Positions 20,181-31,467 of a stretch of DNA of 64,000 nt are shown here, piece by piece. The translations under genes were made by a program, and so were the position numbers. This stretch comes from Anadara kagoshimensis (lineage: Eukaryota > Mollusca > Bivalvia > Arcoida > Arcidae). Numbering within the stretch: the stretch's first letter is position 1; each line of letters begins with the position of its first letter. The DNA lies in contig CM037874.1 in assembly GCA_021292105.1 (NCBI GenBank), positions 35,080,185 to 35,144,184 on the forward strand, in the 5' to 3' direction. A model generated the notes under the pieces. That model searched no databases. It saw only the letters and a program-made list of their open reading frames with translations, and had not been told where the DNA came from.

Positions 20181-20846
20181 CAAATGGCCAATATCTTCAC
20201 AAATTTTCTTGTAGCTTATTGATGGTCATGTTACCCATATCATGTTCTTTGATATGGAGGTTGAAAATAATAAGAAATCCCACAGAGTTTTAATGAAATT
20301 ATGTATATCCAAATGATAACTATTCTTTTTGAACAGAATGGCATTTTAAGTTGGAAATTTTATCATTCATTTGTCATAAAATACAAAATGTATCGTATAT
20401 TATATGCTGTGCATGGACTTATTATGTGTAAATAAAACAAATTATTGTAAAATTAATCAATTCCATCTTTATGATTGGCTGAAATGGTTACACGTAACTA
20501 TTTGATCTCACATGATATACCACAGATTTCTGAAAAATCTGGTCCTATCTAATTCGGTGTATGTCATCGAATTTTGTTGACAATTTTGTTGGCTGTCGCC
20601 TCGGTGGTCAACATTTATTTTTTCAGTCAATATCACACCATATGCAACCACTAAAAAGTCCATAACTGTCTAAGATTTGCAACAAATGTAAATCTCTTGA
20701 GATTTTGAAAAAGGCAAATTTTGACCCCTTAAAGTCAAATGGAAGCCGTGTTTACGATTCACCATTCTAAAACCATAAGTTCTAAAATAGTTTTATTCTT
20801 CTTCAGGTGTGTAAATGTACATGTACTTTTATATTTAATATTTGTT

Positions 20847-21102
20847 ATAAGCAAACAACTTTGACCTGTCCGCTTGACCTTTCATTTAAATATTTATCAC
20901 AACGGTCCAAGTACATCTATGTAAAGGGAGCTTAGGTGTTTTATTTTGTATACATCATGATATATACTCACCTTATAGAGTACACCTGTGCACTGTGTAT
21001 GTATCAACTTGGATCTCAACACTACCCATGTATTGGATGGATCCTCCTATATGAATATTCCTAATGAAAGGTCAAACGGACAGGTCAATGTTGTTTGCCT
21101 AT
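20847..21102. mobile_element. MITE, 'CAACATTGACC' family, second copy
   Basis: AAGCAAACAACTTTGACCTG at the left and GTCAATGTTGTTTGCCTAT at the right are inverted; the interior matches the 63599 copy (CACTACCCATGTATTGG). Confidence 0.75.
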
Positions 21103-21144
21103 ACTCTGGGAAATTGTTTCATCAAAATATTTTTGTATAAATAT

Positions 21145-21352
21145 ACTGTAAACATATTTATTTTCGCGCTGTATTAATTTTTGGCTTTTGCGGTTGTTTG
21201 TTTTGCGCAAATATTACCTAGCGAAAATTATATTATACTTCTTATGTAATAATGCATATTAAAAAACGTGAAAAATTAACTTCGCAGATATGTCTAAATA
21301 TCCTTTATCGCGAAAATAAATACACGCGAAATTAAATACGTTTACAGTAATT
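21145..21352. mobile_element. MITE, 'TTTACAGT/TTCGCG' family
   Basis: ACTGTAAACATATTTATTTT at the left is mirrored by AAATTAAATACGTTTACAGT at the right. Copies lie at 35823-36023 and about 58083-58288. Repeated CGCGAA and TTTTCGC motifs make the element almost fully palindromic. Confidence 0.75.
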
Positions 21353-21566
21353 ATAACATGATTATACTGTCTATCCTTAAATGCAGTGTACATTTATATA
21401 CCTTTTTTAAGTGTTCAATTTTTTTTTGTTTACTTGCCAGTTGAAAATATTACCTTGTATCTTCTCCTAGTTCTGTCCCCCTGATACAGTTGGAAAGATG
21501 AAACAGTTTGCCCCTAGGTGGTTTCAATAAAGCCAGCAAGGCTACAAAAGTTGTCTGTTACTGTTG

Positions 21567-21899
21567 TTGAGTGGAGTAATGATGTTTAACATCCCAGTCA
21601 AGAATATTTCACTTATATTGATACGTCACTAACTATAGGCGAAGGTGTAGACATTTTGCCTGAGCTTTGCACTTATGGCATTATACAGCATTATACATTA
21701 TCATGCCAAGCCTACCATGACACAGTTATTTTAAGTTCCCATCCAAAAGAACTGTGATGTTCATTTCGTAATGTCGAGTGCTTGTCGAAAGAACAATCGC
21801 TACCAACTTTCAAGTCTTATGTCGGGCGCAGTCAGGGTTCAAACCATCAACCTCCCACTTACGGTGCGAGCACGCTACCAACTGAGCTACCACAGTGGT
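21567..21899 (-). mobile_element. SINE family A, inverted, near full length
   Basis: It runs on plus from GATGTTTAACATCCCAGTCA to CTACCAACTGAGCTACCACA, the reverse of the tRNA-like head. Confidence 0.85.
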
Positions 21900-22499
21900 C
21901 TGCTACTGTTTTTGGATTTTGATCAAGTTTGTTGCCCACTTTCACTAAGTTTACATTTTCTGAATATGTTTTTGCAATACATATTACTCCATACTAGCTG
22001 CCTAATTTAAGAAATTAGTCTTCTTCTTGAAGACCTACAATACTGAAAGGGTTGTCCCTATAGACTGAACTAACTCCTAATGATTGTAATTGACTTTTTG
22101 TACGGTGTTCATGTCAGTGAAAGCATACATTGTTATGGCTTGCCGCTAAGATCAGGCTTCTCTATTATGACACAGTAGGTTTGAGAAATAGTGTGCCTTG
22201 TAATTGAACCTGAAAGGAATACATCTGTTCTATCGTAAGATATGAATTCTGGTTGATATTGTTATCACTGTCGAAGCCAGGTTCTTGTCTGCTCTTTGGT
22301 GCTTTTGTTAAATATTTTGTTCTTGTTTTTGAGTATCTGTGATATTCATATATAAATATATCTGGATCAAGAAATGATTGTAGAATTTAATTATTTCTAA
22401 TTTGTTACTATTTTTTATATTCTATACATTGTTGTTGATTGGAATTTTTTTGTCTATGTTACTATAATATTATAAACTTGTTTTTTATATACTTTTATA

Positions 22500-22780
22500 A
22501 TACAGAACTTAGGACAATAATACGGAACTTAATACTTAGTACAGTAGGGGTACTCCCACCAGCTACATAATCAGTACACCTTAACGTTTGTGCAAAATAT
22601 GTGTACTTCATAATTTCCTGGAATAAAATGGTTTTTTTTATTTTATGGGAAAACCTTAACTGATGTAATTCAATATCCAGTGGAAATAAATATTCCACAC
22701 ATACATTATGAGGTACCACATGGTATGCTGGCAGACCCCACTCAGTAATGCTATGTTTCAATTTTGTATTGAAGAAAAAT
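22500..22780. repeat. dispersed repeat related to the 18898 TIR element
   Basis: Blocks such as CCACATGGTATGCTG and CCAGTGGAAATAAATATTCC correspond to 19090-19140. The ends are not preserved. Confidence 0.45.
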
Positions 22781-22847
22781 TCATTGTTTCAATATTTTAC
22801 AATATTTTGGATTTTAGGGTAATTTATTTGCTAAGCACATGTTGGTT

Positions 22848-23470
22848 TTAGCTCAACTGGCTATAGCCAACTGAGCTAATGGCATTGTAAAGCATTTGTG
22901 TGTACACAAGTGTGTGCATGCATAAACTTTTATCTGTTCCTCTGAAACCACTTAGTCAATTGAAACCAAATTTGGTGTGTAAGGTCCCTAGATGGGTACA
23001 AGGTGACCCTGTACAATATTCAAGATGGCCGCCATTACTATAATTAACAAAATCACTAAAATGTTCATTGTGGATTTTCAGCAAAATTTTCTTCAAAGAA
23101 ATGTAGAAAGTAGATACATGGCCATTTAACACATGTAAAGGGTTTTTGCAAGAAATTTATCATTGACCCAATTTTAGCAAATTATGCAAATGAGGTCAAA
23201 TATTTAGCCAGTTGTTTGATAACCTCCTCCTCAGAAACCACTGGGCCAATTAAAATTCTCTAGGTGAGGTAAAGTAAAATATATACAAGGCGACTTCGTA
23301 CAATATGGACACCATTCACATAAATAGCAAAATCACTAAAACGACCATACCTTGCCATTTAAAATATATTTTTGAGACATGTTTCATTGACCCAATTTTA
23401 GGAAAATACATGTATGCTAATGAAATCCAATTTTGCCAGTTGAGTGTTACAGGCCTTTCTGAGCCTCTTG
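22848..23470 (-). mobile_element. Helitron-like non-autonomous element, short form
   Basis: On the minus strand it begins CAAGAGGCTC...AGGCCTGTAACACTC and ends with hairpin TGGCTATAGCCA followed by GTTGAGCTAA. These are the same terminal architectures as the two long elements at 39928 and 45834, without their 145-bp repeats. The CTAA end preceded by a hairpin fits the Helitron CTRR rule. Confidence 0.65.
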
Positions 23471-23691
23471 TTATGTTTATTATTTTATAACATATACATT
23501 TTATATGTGAAAATGCTGTTTGTTAAGTTTACCACCTTCACTTTTGGCCTATTGGCACACTTTTATGAAGTCCATAAATCTATTTCGTTTCTATTCTTCT
23601 TCTTTATTTTTCTGTCTTGATTCATTACCAGATCTCTAAAATTTGACTGTACAAATAGTGGCAATGAATCAAGGTGTTACAATATTAATAT

Positions 23692-23855
23692 ACAGTTGAA
23701 CCTGTCTTAAAGGCCACCTCTATATAATAAAGGTCAGTAGAATTGTATCACAATTTTTCTTTGTTCATATTATTTAAATCTATATAAAGTCCACCTGCTT
23801 ATAAAACCCACTTTTACTGGTTCCCTTTGGTGGCCTTTATAGACAGGTTTGACTG
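23692..23855 (+). mobile_element. TA-flanked MITE, 'GGCCACC' family
   Basis: Starts CAGTTGAACCTGTCTTAAAG and ends TTTATAGACAGGTTTGACTG, with TA at both sides. Confidence 0.75.
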
Positions 23856-24239
23856 TATAGGAAAACACAGGTGTCACAGGTGTAAGAAAAATTTGGTTCA
23901 ATTTTGCATAATTCACAGCATACGTAGCATACTCCAAGGACACTAAAAGGCCAGTTATTCCTCAATTACAAAAAAAAAATATGACTTGCTTTTAAGTGAT
24001 GGTTCAATTTTCCTGAAACCCATGAACACTGGAAGCTTATTTTATTTATACACTTTATTTTATGAACTCAAATAAATGGCAAAACAGTTATTCCAAGATA
24101 TCCGTGAAAAAAGGCGTTCTACTGGACAAATGGGATAAAAGACACAAAAATGGAATCAAAATGTAGATTTCTCATTCTATTTATGTAAAGTTGTATTTCA
24201 TTTTTCCCATGTACATCAAGTATGATACATACATTTATG

Positions 24240-24420
24240 TAGTCAAACCTGTCTTAAAGACCACATCTAATATAAATGCCACCTACATTTAAAGGTCAGT
24301 TAAATTTTATCCCAATTGTTCTATATTCATGTTATTTGAACCTCTATAAGGGCCATGTGCCCATAAAGGCCACTTTTTACTGGTTCCCTTGGTGGCCATT
24401 ATAGACAGTGTTGACTGTAT
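24240..24420 (+). mobile_element. TA-flanked MITE, 'GGCCACC' family
   Basis: AGTCAAACCTGTCTTAAAGA at the left and ATTATAGACAGTGTTGACTG at the right form inverted ends; it lies 385 bp from the previous copy in the same orientation. Confidence 0.75.
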
Positions 24421-24779
24421 ACGCATTATAATTAGTAAAATTGTTTTAAAGATGGAGAAAAGTTTTTTGTACCGGTAATTGTTAATTTTGTATCTGTCAT
24501 ATCAAATGATTATAGAAATAAATCAGGAATTGTTGAACAATTTTTGTTTGCTTTTTTTTTTTTACTCGCCTGGAAAAGTCAGGGTGAGGTTATTGCATAG
24601 TAAAGCACTCTATCTCGCTGTGTTGGTTAGCATTCCATACTTGGTCCAATCACATACATGTACAATAATGCAACACATTGAATTGGATTAATGATGTTTG
24701 ATATCACAGTCAACATTCTTTCGCTGATATCAAGACTAGAGCTGGAGGTCATGGGTTCAACACCACCAGGTCTAATAAG

Positions 24780-25090
24780 ACATTAAAATTTGCAATAATA
24801 TATTGCTTCCTCTCCTGGGACTGGGTATTAAGAGGACACAAGATTGACTGGTTCCCTGTATAATGTGACTGAGCAGTGGTATACTCATCTGTAGCATACC
24901 AACTCTGTGAGCAAGCACCTTAAAATCACTTTGAATGTGTGTTAATACAAGACAGATCATAAAACACACTTGCACGTCTCGCAAATCCACAGCCTTATTC
25001 TTAAATTAATCCTTAGAGATTAATAAACATTCTCTCATCTTGAATAGCTGAAAAATTGCTAGTGGGATGTTGAACAACATTACAACCAAC
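24780..25090 (+). mobile_element. SINE family C fragment (5' decayed)
   Basis: AATAGCTGAAAAATTGCTAG and GATGTTGAACAACATT are the 3' part of the element that is intact, in the opposite orientation, at 33456-33834. Its tail AACCAACCAACC also matches. Confidence 0.55.
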
Positions 25091-25184
25091 CAACCTTTGG
25101 ATCAAGAGACAAATAAACCAATGTTTTTGTGCTGCTCTTTGCCTTAATGTTAAGGTATATAAATCTAAAGCTTCACTTTTAGCT

Positions 25185-25406
25185 GGGCGGCATTATGAAA
25201 TGAAAGTCACTCTTCTTTCATATGGGAACTAAAAATAAAAGAGGTCCTGTGTCACCGTGGGCTTGGCACGGTACAGAACCCTGCTGTATAATGCCAACAG
25301 CACAACGCACAGGCAAAATTTCTGCACCTTCATCTATAGTTGGCAACATCACGATATAAGTTAAATATTCTTGACTGGGAAGTTAAACACCTTTACTCAA
25401 CTCACT
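25185..25406 (+). mobile_element. SINE family A, 5' truncated
   Basis: The body from GGCATTATGAAATGAAAGTC to TTGACTGGGAAGTTAAACAC is kept and the tRNA-like head is missing. Confidence 0.8.
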
Positions 25407-25559
25407 AATGGCTGGTGACATCTCAATATTAGTGAAGATATTTTGTTCACATTCTGATTTAGATATTACATGTACAGTAAAACCTAGTTATAATGTCCCT
25501 ACATCACTTATTGCCACAGTATTTTTATCCAGCAATCCCTTTTATTAGTCACCTACTGG

Positions 25560-25985
25560 CTTCACTGGAGGGGACTATAGTTTTCGAATCCCTCTGTTCT
25601 TCTGTCTGTCCACAGACCATGTGCATTTTTATCACAGTGCTTATAAGATATTGCATTCAAATTTGGTGCATAGCTCTATCTATCTTATGTACAGTACCAA
25701 TTCAACTGTGAGCACTTTCCGTCAATGTGTTATGGAGTTATGTCCCTTTGAACATAAGAGATTTTGCTCATTTCATGGTTTTCTGCACTTATTTCGGCAG
25801 TACTTTGACATATTGCATTCAAATTTGGCAGATAGCTTTATCTAACAGAGTAACAGTATCAATTCAACTTGGAGTAATTTCTGTCAATTTTTAATGGGGG
25901 TCACAACCCTTTGAACATAGAAATTTGGTTCATTAAACAGTTTTCCACACTTGTTTCGCAGTGCTTTGACATATTAATTACAAGA
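25560..25985 (+). repeat. dispersed repeat with ~150-bp internal near-duplication
   Basis: ATATTGCATTCAAATTTGG occurs at about 25650 and 25813, each followed by a CTTTATCT/TCTATCT block and AATTCAACT, and then GTTATGTCCCTTTGAACAT or its variant. This is a repeat of unknown class, not a gene. Confidence 0.5.
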
Positions 25986-26330
25986 ATAAACTTCCCACAA
26001 TTAGTATGTTATCACTTTTATTTCAACAATAATTTGACAACAACAAATAAGTGTAGTGACACAATAAAAATTGTATAAAATCTTGATATAATGAAAAATT
26101 AATATAATAATGCCATGTTTATGGAATATAAATATTTTTTCACAAAAAATAAAAATTTGTTTTAAATTACTGTTCTGTTTTTTTCTCTCAAAAGGTTGAG
26201 GTACTATTTTCATTAATCACAGTATTCTATAAAATATTCTTGCCTATAGTGCCCAGTCAAATTAAGTATTAAATAGACTTAATAAAATGTATTACTGGTC
26301 AGTAATTGTCCCAAGATGTTTTACTTTTTT
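25986..26330. other. intergenic DNA, nothing recognised
   Basis: AT-rich, no repeat ends or coding signal seen. Confidence 0.5.
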
Positions 26331-26334
26331 ACCA

Positions 26335-26552
26335 CCTTTTAATGGAACAATCAATTCCTTTTTCCAACTTTGTGGAACACGTCCTTTCGCTGACAATAAC
26401 ATTAAAAAAGTTCATTAATACATTTAATATAGAATCACCAGCATGCTTCAAGAGTTCAGATTGAATTTGATCAAATCCTGGAGCCTTTTTATACTTCAGG
26501 TCCGCCACTGCTCGTTTAACTTCTCCAACAAGAATTTCACCACCCGGTAATG
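26335..26552 (-). mobile_element. LINE reverse-transcriptase fragment
   Basis: The minus strand reads GEILVGEVKRAVADLKYKKA followed by PGFDQIQSELLKHAGDSILN, the RT motif region preceding the palm (KxxKAPGxDxIxxELLK). A frameshift after FNVIVSE is followed in another frame by RVPQSWKKELIV, so the copy is dead. The clade is uncertain (RTE or Jockey-like). Confidence 0.8.
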
Positions 26553-26559
26553 TATGAAT

Positions 26560-27290
26560 GACTAGATGACATTGGAAAAGGAAAACCTAAGTCTCACTTT
26601 CCCCATAAAAGACAAAAATGCAACAAGTTTTTTTTTATACTTTAAAATACCGGTACTGGCATCAATTAATTCCTGAATAACCAGAAACAGGGACATATAA
26701 AAATGTATTTATCATTTGATAGAGGTGATTCACAAATTTACTAAAGAAATATTTGTTGGGGATTAAATTTCTTTTTTTTGTTGGCTAGTAAATACCACAA
26801 AATTTAATGTCATTGAAAATTTTTAATTACCCCAATAGGAGATTTTACTAGTATTTTCACAAAACACAATTCTAAGAAATTTTCTCCTAAAATGTTTTTG
26901 TTAAATTGCAAAACCATGAAACTTTAATCCAATAAATTCTACAAATAATTCTACAGCATATATAAAACACAATCAGATTGTTTAAAGCATGAAAATTTTG
27001 ATATATGAAATTGCTGATAAAGTGAAAGTTATTCAAAGTGCATAGGATTTCTGTTTTTACTTCAGAGACTTTGGCTTATTCAATAACAAAATCAAAATAT
27101 TATCACAAAACAACTGCTTGGGCCGAATTATGACACTGAGTTATGCAAGAAATGGAAGTTTAACACAAATATCCCAGAAACTTGAATTATCCAAAAATGG
27201 AAGTTCAAACTGAGTTATCCAAAACTCATGTGCATTGACAGTAACACTTTATTCATTAATTGTGTATTATACAAGTGAAACACAGAAAAA
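26560..27290. other. intergenic DNA, nothing recognised
   Basis: AT-rich, no gene and no clear element ends. Confidence 0.5.
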
Positions 27291-27293
27291 GAT

Positions 27294-27834
27294 ATATCGG
27301 CAAACAACAATGACAAGTCAACTTAACCATTAATGTTAAATTTTTATGGACCAGTATATTTAGGTATAAGGAGCACAAGTATTATTTCATCTACATGTAT
27401 ATAATTGGAAACATTATTTTTAAAGAATAGAAATATGCATTTTGCATGGATTAACTGTGAATCCTCATACACTATGTACTACCCATGTATTGGGTGGATG
27501 GATCCTCCTAAATGAATATTCTAATGCAAAGGTTTTGTAAACAGGATGTTGATTAGACCCCAACCGCAGTAAAATCTACCTTTTACGGTCAGAGTTATGA
27601 CGTCACGTGCATTATTTTTTTATTTTGCATTAGAATGGAGATAACAATGTTACATTTGAAGAGTTCCGACCATAAAACATGGATTTTACTGTCGCAAATA
27701 CCGTTTATCTGGCGGTGAACTCATTCTGCGACAATAAAATCCTTGTTTCATGGTCAGAACTCCTTCAAATGTAACATAGTTATCTCCTAATTCTAAATGA
27801 AAGGTCAAGCAGACAAGTCAATGTTGTTTGGCTA
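27294..27834. mobile_element. 'CAACATTGACC' MITE with a nested palindromic element
   Basis: The outer ends are CAAACAACAATGACAAGTCA at the left and GTCAATGTTGTTTGGCTAT at the right. Inside, 27626-27800 is a long palindrome (arms begin TAGAATGGAGATAACAATG and its complement), and a CRE/E-box overlap TGACGTCACGTG lies at 27598-27609. Confidence 0.6.
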
Positions 27835-28038
27835 TTACTTAAATAACATGATACCAATAACAAAATGTAAAATTGTCCTTCAATAAAACCATGATAATAA
27901 AACAATGATTGAAATAAATGAAGTAAAACTTGAAAGACAAAGGTTTAAAACTTGTTCTTGATTATCACATTAATTGCAAACCTAACTAAAAGTTTGTTAT
28001 AACTTAAACAACATAACACAAGTACAAGTAACTTTGAC

Positions 28039-28340
28039 ACAGTAAAACCTCGTTAAAATGACTCTTAATAATAACTTTTCAAACTCGCTAATTGCCACAG
28101 CAAAACCTCAGTATAATGCCCCTCAACGACTTTACCAACTTTCTTAGACCGACAAAATTTTGGAGTCCTGCAAAACCTCAGTATAATGCACCTCAACGAC
28201 TTTACCAACTTTCTTAGACCGACAAAATTTTGGAGTCCTATGCTTCTTCTTAACAGACTCCAACATTTTATTGCCAAACCCCTTTATAATGCCAAAATCA
28301 AGCTGAACAAATAGTGACAATAAATACATGTTTTACTGTA
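28039..28340 (+). mobile_element. 'AAACCTCG' MITE with an internal tandem duplication
   Basis: CAGTAAAACCTCGTTAAAAT opens the element and ATACATGTTTTACTGTA closes it. A ~63-bp unit beginning GCAAAACCTCAGTATAATGC is present twice (28100 and 28164), which creates spurious short open frames. Confidence 0.65.
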
Positions 28341-28579
28341 TTACAATCTGATGACGTTTAACACACTTAAAACAAAGTTATACACACTTACATTTATTTC
28401 CCTTGAAAATTAGGGATTAAGTATTTTAAGCAAAATAAAATAAAATTCACGTCCTGAGAATTAAACACATCACAATCTCTAAATGATTAAGTAACAACTA
28501 GAGAGTATCACACATAATAATATAGAACAATTGAACCTTCATGTTATATAATACATTATCATTGGTTTTAAAATACAAG

Positions 28580-28872
28580 CAGTGGCGGATTTAGGGGGGG
28601 GTTGCGGGGGTTGCAACCCCCCCTTTGAAAAATTTAAAGAGAGAGAGAGAGAGTGAGATATTGACTGATTAAAATTATTTTCTTGGCCCCCATCGGGGCT
28701 CTGCCCTAGACCCATCGTCTCTGGAAGCTCGCGCCTTTGGCGCTCGCATCTAGCATTGATATAATTCTCACCCCTCCCTTTAAAAAATCCTGTATAGATC
28801 TCAACCCCCCCTTTAAAAAAATCCTGGATAGTTCTCAACCCCCCCTTTCAAAAAATCCTGTATCCGCCCCTG
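28580..28872. mobile_element. TIR DNA transposon remnant (CAGTGGCGGAT ends)
   Basis: CAGTGGCGGATTTAG at the left matches ATCCGCCCCTG at the right, inverted. Near both ends are runs of CCCCCC with TTTGAAAAA / AAAAAATCC. The right side has three tandem copies of a ~45-bp unit with AAAAATCCTG and TCTCAACCCC. Confidence 0.6.
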
Positions 28873-28897
28873 AGAAGTTTTACTTAAAAAAACCTTA

Positions 28898-29075
28898 ATA
28901 CAGTCAAACCTGTCTATAAAGTCCATCTAAGGGAACAGGAGAAGGTTGTCCTTAAAAGCAGGTGGCCTTATGTACAGGTTCGTAATACAAGAATAAAAAG
29001 CAATTTTTAAAGAATTACATTGGCTTTTATAAACAGGTGACCCTTAAATAGAGGCAGGTGCTTTTCAGGCAGGGT
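28898..29075 (-). mobile_element. TA-flanked MITE, 'GGCCACC' family, inverted
   Basis: ACAGTCAAACCTGTCTATAA at 28902 and GGTTGACTATAA near 29080 are the ends; the interior matches the other copies in reverse. Confidence 0.65.
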
Positions 29076-29635
29076 TGACTATAATAATGATGAATAATAT
29101 GGACCAACTAAACCTTCATATCACATAATACATTATCATTGGTTTTGATAAAACAGTTTTACAAGAAAAATCTTAATTTGTTTTACGGTAAATTTGTTTT
29201 AAAGAAATATTTGTTTGGCATTCTGATTTTGCCTCAGTGACATCTTATAAAATACAAATCAATAAAGTATGCCAAACAATGGATTATTACCATAGCAATG
29301 TGATTGCAGAACTAGCCTTTTTCCATGACAAAATTATCATTTTCCTGAAATATGTCATGTCAAAGCAACAAACATTCACAGATCACCATGCTAGTTTCAC
29401 TTCTGATTAAATTTCACGCATGACCTCAAAAAGCCTATTTCCCTTCTCTGACACAAACACACTAGTATGTAGCTAACTGTGACTAAGGGTTTAAGTTAAG
29501 GAAAATCTTAATTGAAGATCGATTGTGGCACTGGAGACAGCTGCACAAACAGCTACATGATTTAGACCTGAAATGGCTTATTAATAAGTCTTTGTTTGTA
29601 AGTATATATCCAAATAAAACAGTTGTAACTTTTCA
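29076..29635. other. intergenic DNA / ABC transporter 3' flank
   Basis: No repeat or gene recognised. It should contain the 3' UTR of the ABC transporter (minus strand), but no clear poly(A) signal stands out. Confidence 0.5.
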
Positions 29636-29830
29636 TCATTGTTTTTCTGTTTCTAGAGTTAGATTAACGCTATGTTTTACATCAGTGACAATGTCTGAAT
29701 TATCGGTACCACCATACAGAGATCCCGCAGTTAACTGTCGTAAAACCAGTCGTTTATAAACTCCGCCTTTAGCTATAAGTTCTTCATGGTTTCCCATCTC
29801 GGCTATTTCTCCTTTGTCTATCACAATTAC
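29636..29830 (-). CDS. ABC transporter exon 16 and stop
   Basis: Encodes [31 protein letters not shown] and a short polar tail ending [11 protein letters not shown]. Acceptor TTTTCAG. Confidence 0.88.
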   Translation of the reverse strand, partial: VIVIDKGEIAEMGNHEELIAKGGVYKRLVLRQLTAGSLYGGTDNSDIVTDVKHSVNLTLETEKQ

Positions 29831-31436
29831 CTGAAAATAAAATTCAATTCACTGGTTGATATTTAAATACATGTATGATTCACCAATTGATTTTTGAATA
29901 CATGAACAAGTGTTCCCTAATTCCACATGTCCCACTAATTGTCTGGGTGGAGACACTTGGCCGAGGCTGCAGACTTGTGTCTTAAGGAACATGGGTTCAA
30001 ACTTCAGAATGTCTGTTATGTGTGGTACATTGTATATTGTATATAAGACATTTAATTCCATCTTACCATCCTAGGGCCTCAGTGGCCAAGTGATCTAAAG
30101 CATGTATTTGTGAACCACAACACCTCAAAATGCCCAAGTTCATTCAAAATGCCTAAGTTCAAATTCAACTCAGAACAGATTCTAGTGGGAGAAAGTTTGT
30201 CAGTTAGCTTGCTGAAGGATGGTGAATTTCTCCAGGCACTCCAGTTTCCTCCACCATCTATAAACTGACAGCCTCAATATAGGTCAAAAACCTTGACTGG
30301 GATGTAAATTTCCATTACCCCATTCCACTCCACTCCACTCTATAAATGGGCTAGATGATTCGTACCTTTGATGCATTTCTGACAGTAGATAATCTGTGTG
30401 CTATAACTATAACTGTTCTCCCTTTCATAGCTCTGTCTATAGCTTCCTGGACAAGGTGCTCACTTTCTGCATCTAATGCACTAGTGGCCTAAAATATAAC
30501 AAAATCATAATTAAAAAGAATAATTTTCTACTCAACAAGATACATGCATGTATAAATATAACATGTATAAAGAGCCTTCACAAACAAATTAAAAGAACCT
30601 TAATGAGCAAGCTCACATACACTACTCAATTCTATAAGGAATCTAAGTTACTATTTTTAACGGGTATAACGAATGTTAGTATCGAGGACTTCTGTCACAT
30701 TTTAAATAGAAAGTACAGTGCCCTGTGCAAAAATGACACACATTTTTGCCAACAGGTGGTGCTGTGTTTTATATTCTGGAAAATCTTCCTGATCGCAATA
30801 AAGCTGACACTGTTAGCATCTGCTTTAAAAATAATTTTCTACTCAACAATATAAATATACATGCATTTATTAATATAACATGTGTAAAGAGCCTCCACAT
30901 ACAAATTAAAAGAACCTTAATGAGCAAGCTTGCCCCTATACTGGTCTCTAGTAGAAGATATTTCTGAGGTCAGAGGGCTTTAATTTCAAGAACATTTGAA
31001 AGACAGATATTTTTTTTTCTATGCAAGTTATGTGAATTTTATTTGCTTTTACATAAACACCTCTCACTCACTCATTCTTACTGGATTTTGCAGTCTCAAT
31101 CATTCTCTCTCTCTCTCTCTCACCCTTGCGCTCTCTCTTTCTCTCTCTCTCTCTCTCTGGTACAAACCCAATCAAGCAGTAAAAGAATTGGATCCATTAT
31201 AAATGCTCTAGCTACACAAGCTAATGCTTTTTTCTCTCTCTCTCTCTGTAAAAACCCAATCAAATAGTAATAGAACTGGACCCATTCGTAATGATCTAGC
31301 TACAAATGAGCTATTGCTACTCTCTCTCTCTCTCTCTCTCTCATACAAACCTCATCAAGCAGTAACAAAACTGGATCCATTATTAATGCCCTAGCTATGG
31401 CTATTCTCTGTTTTTGACCACCAGATAATCGAACTC

Positions 31437-31467
<31 letters not shown>
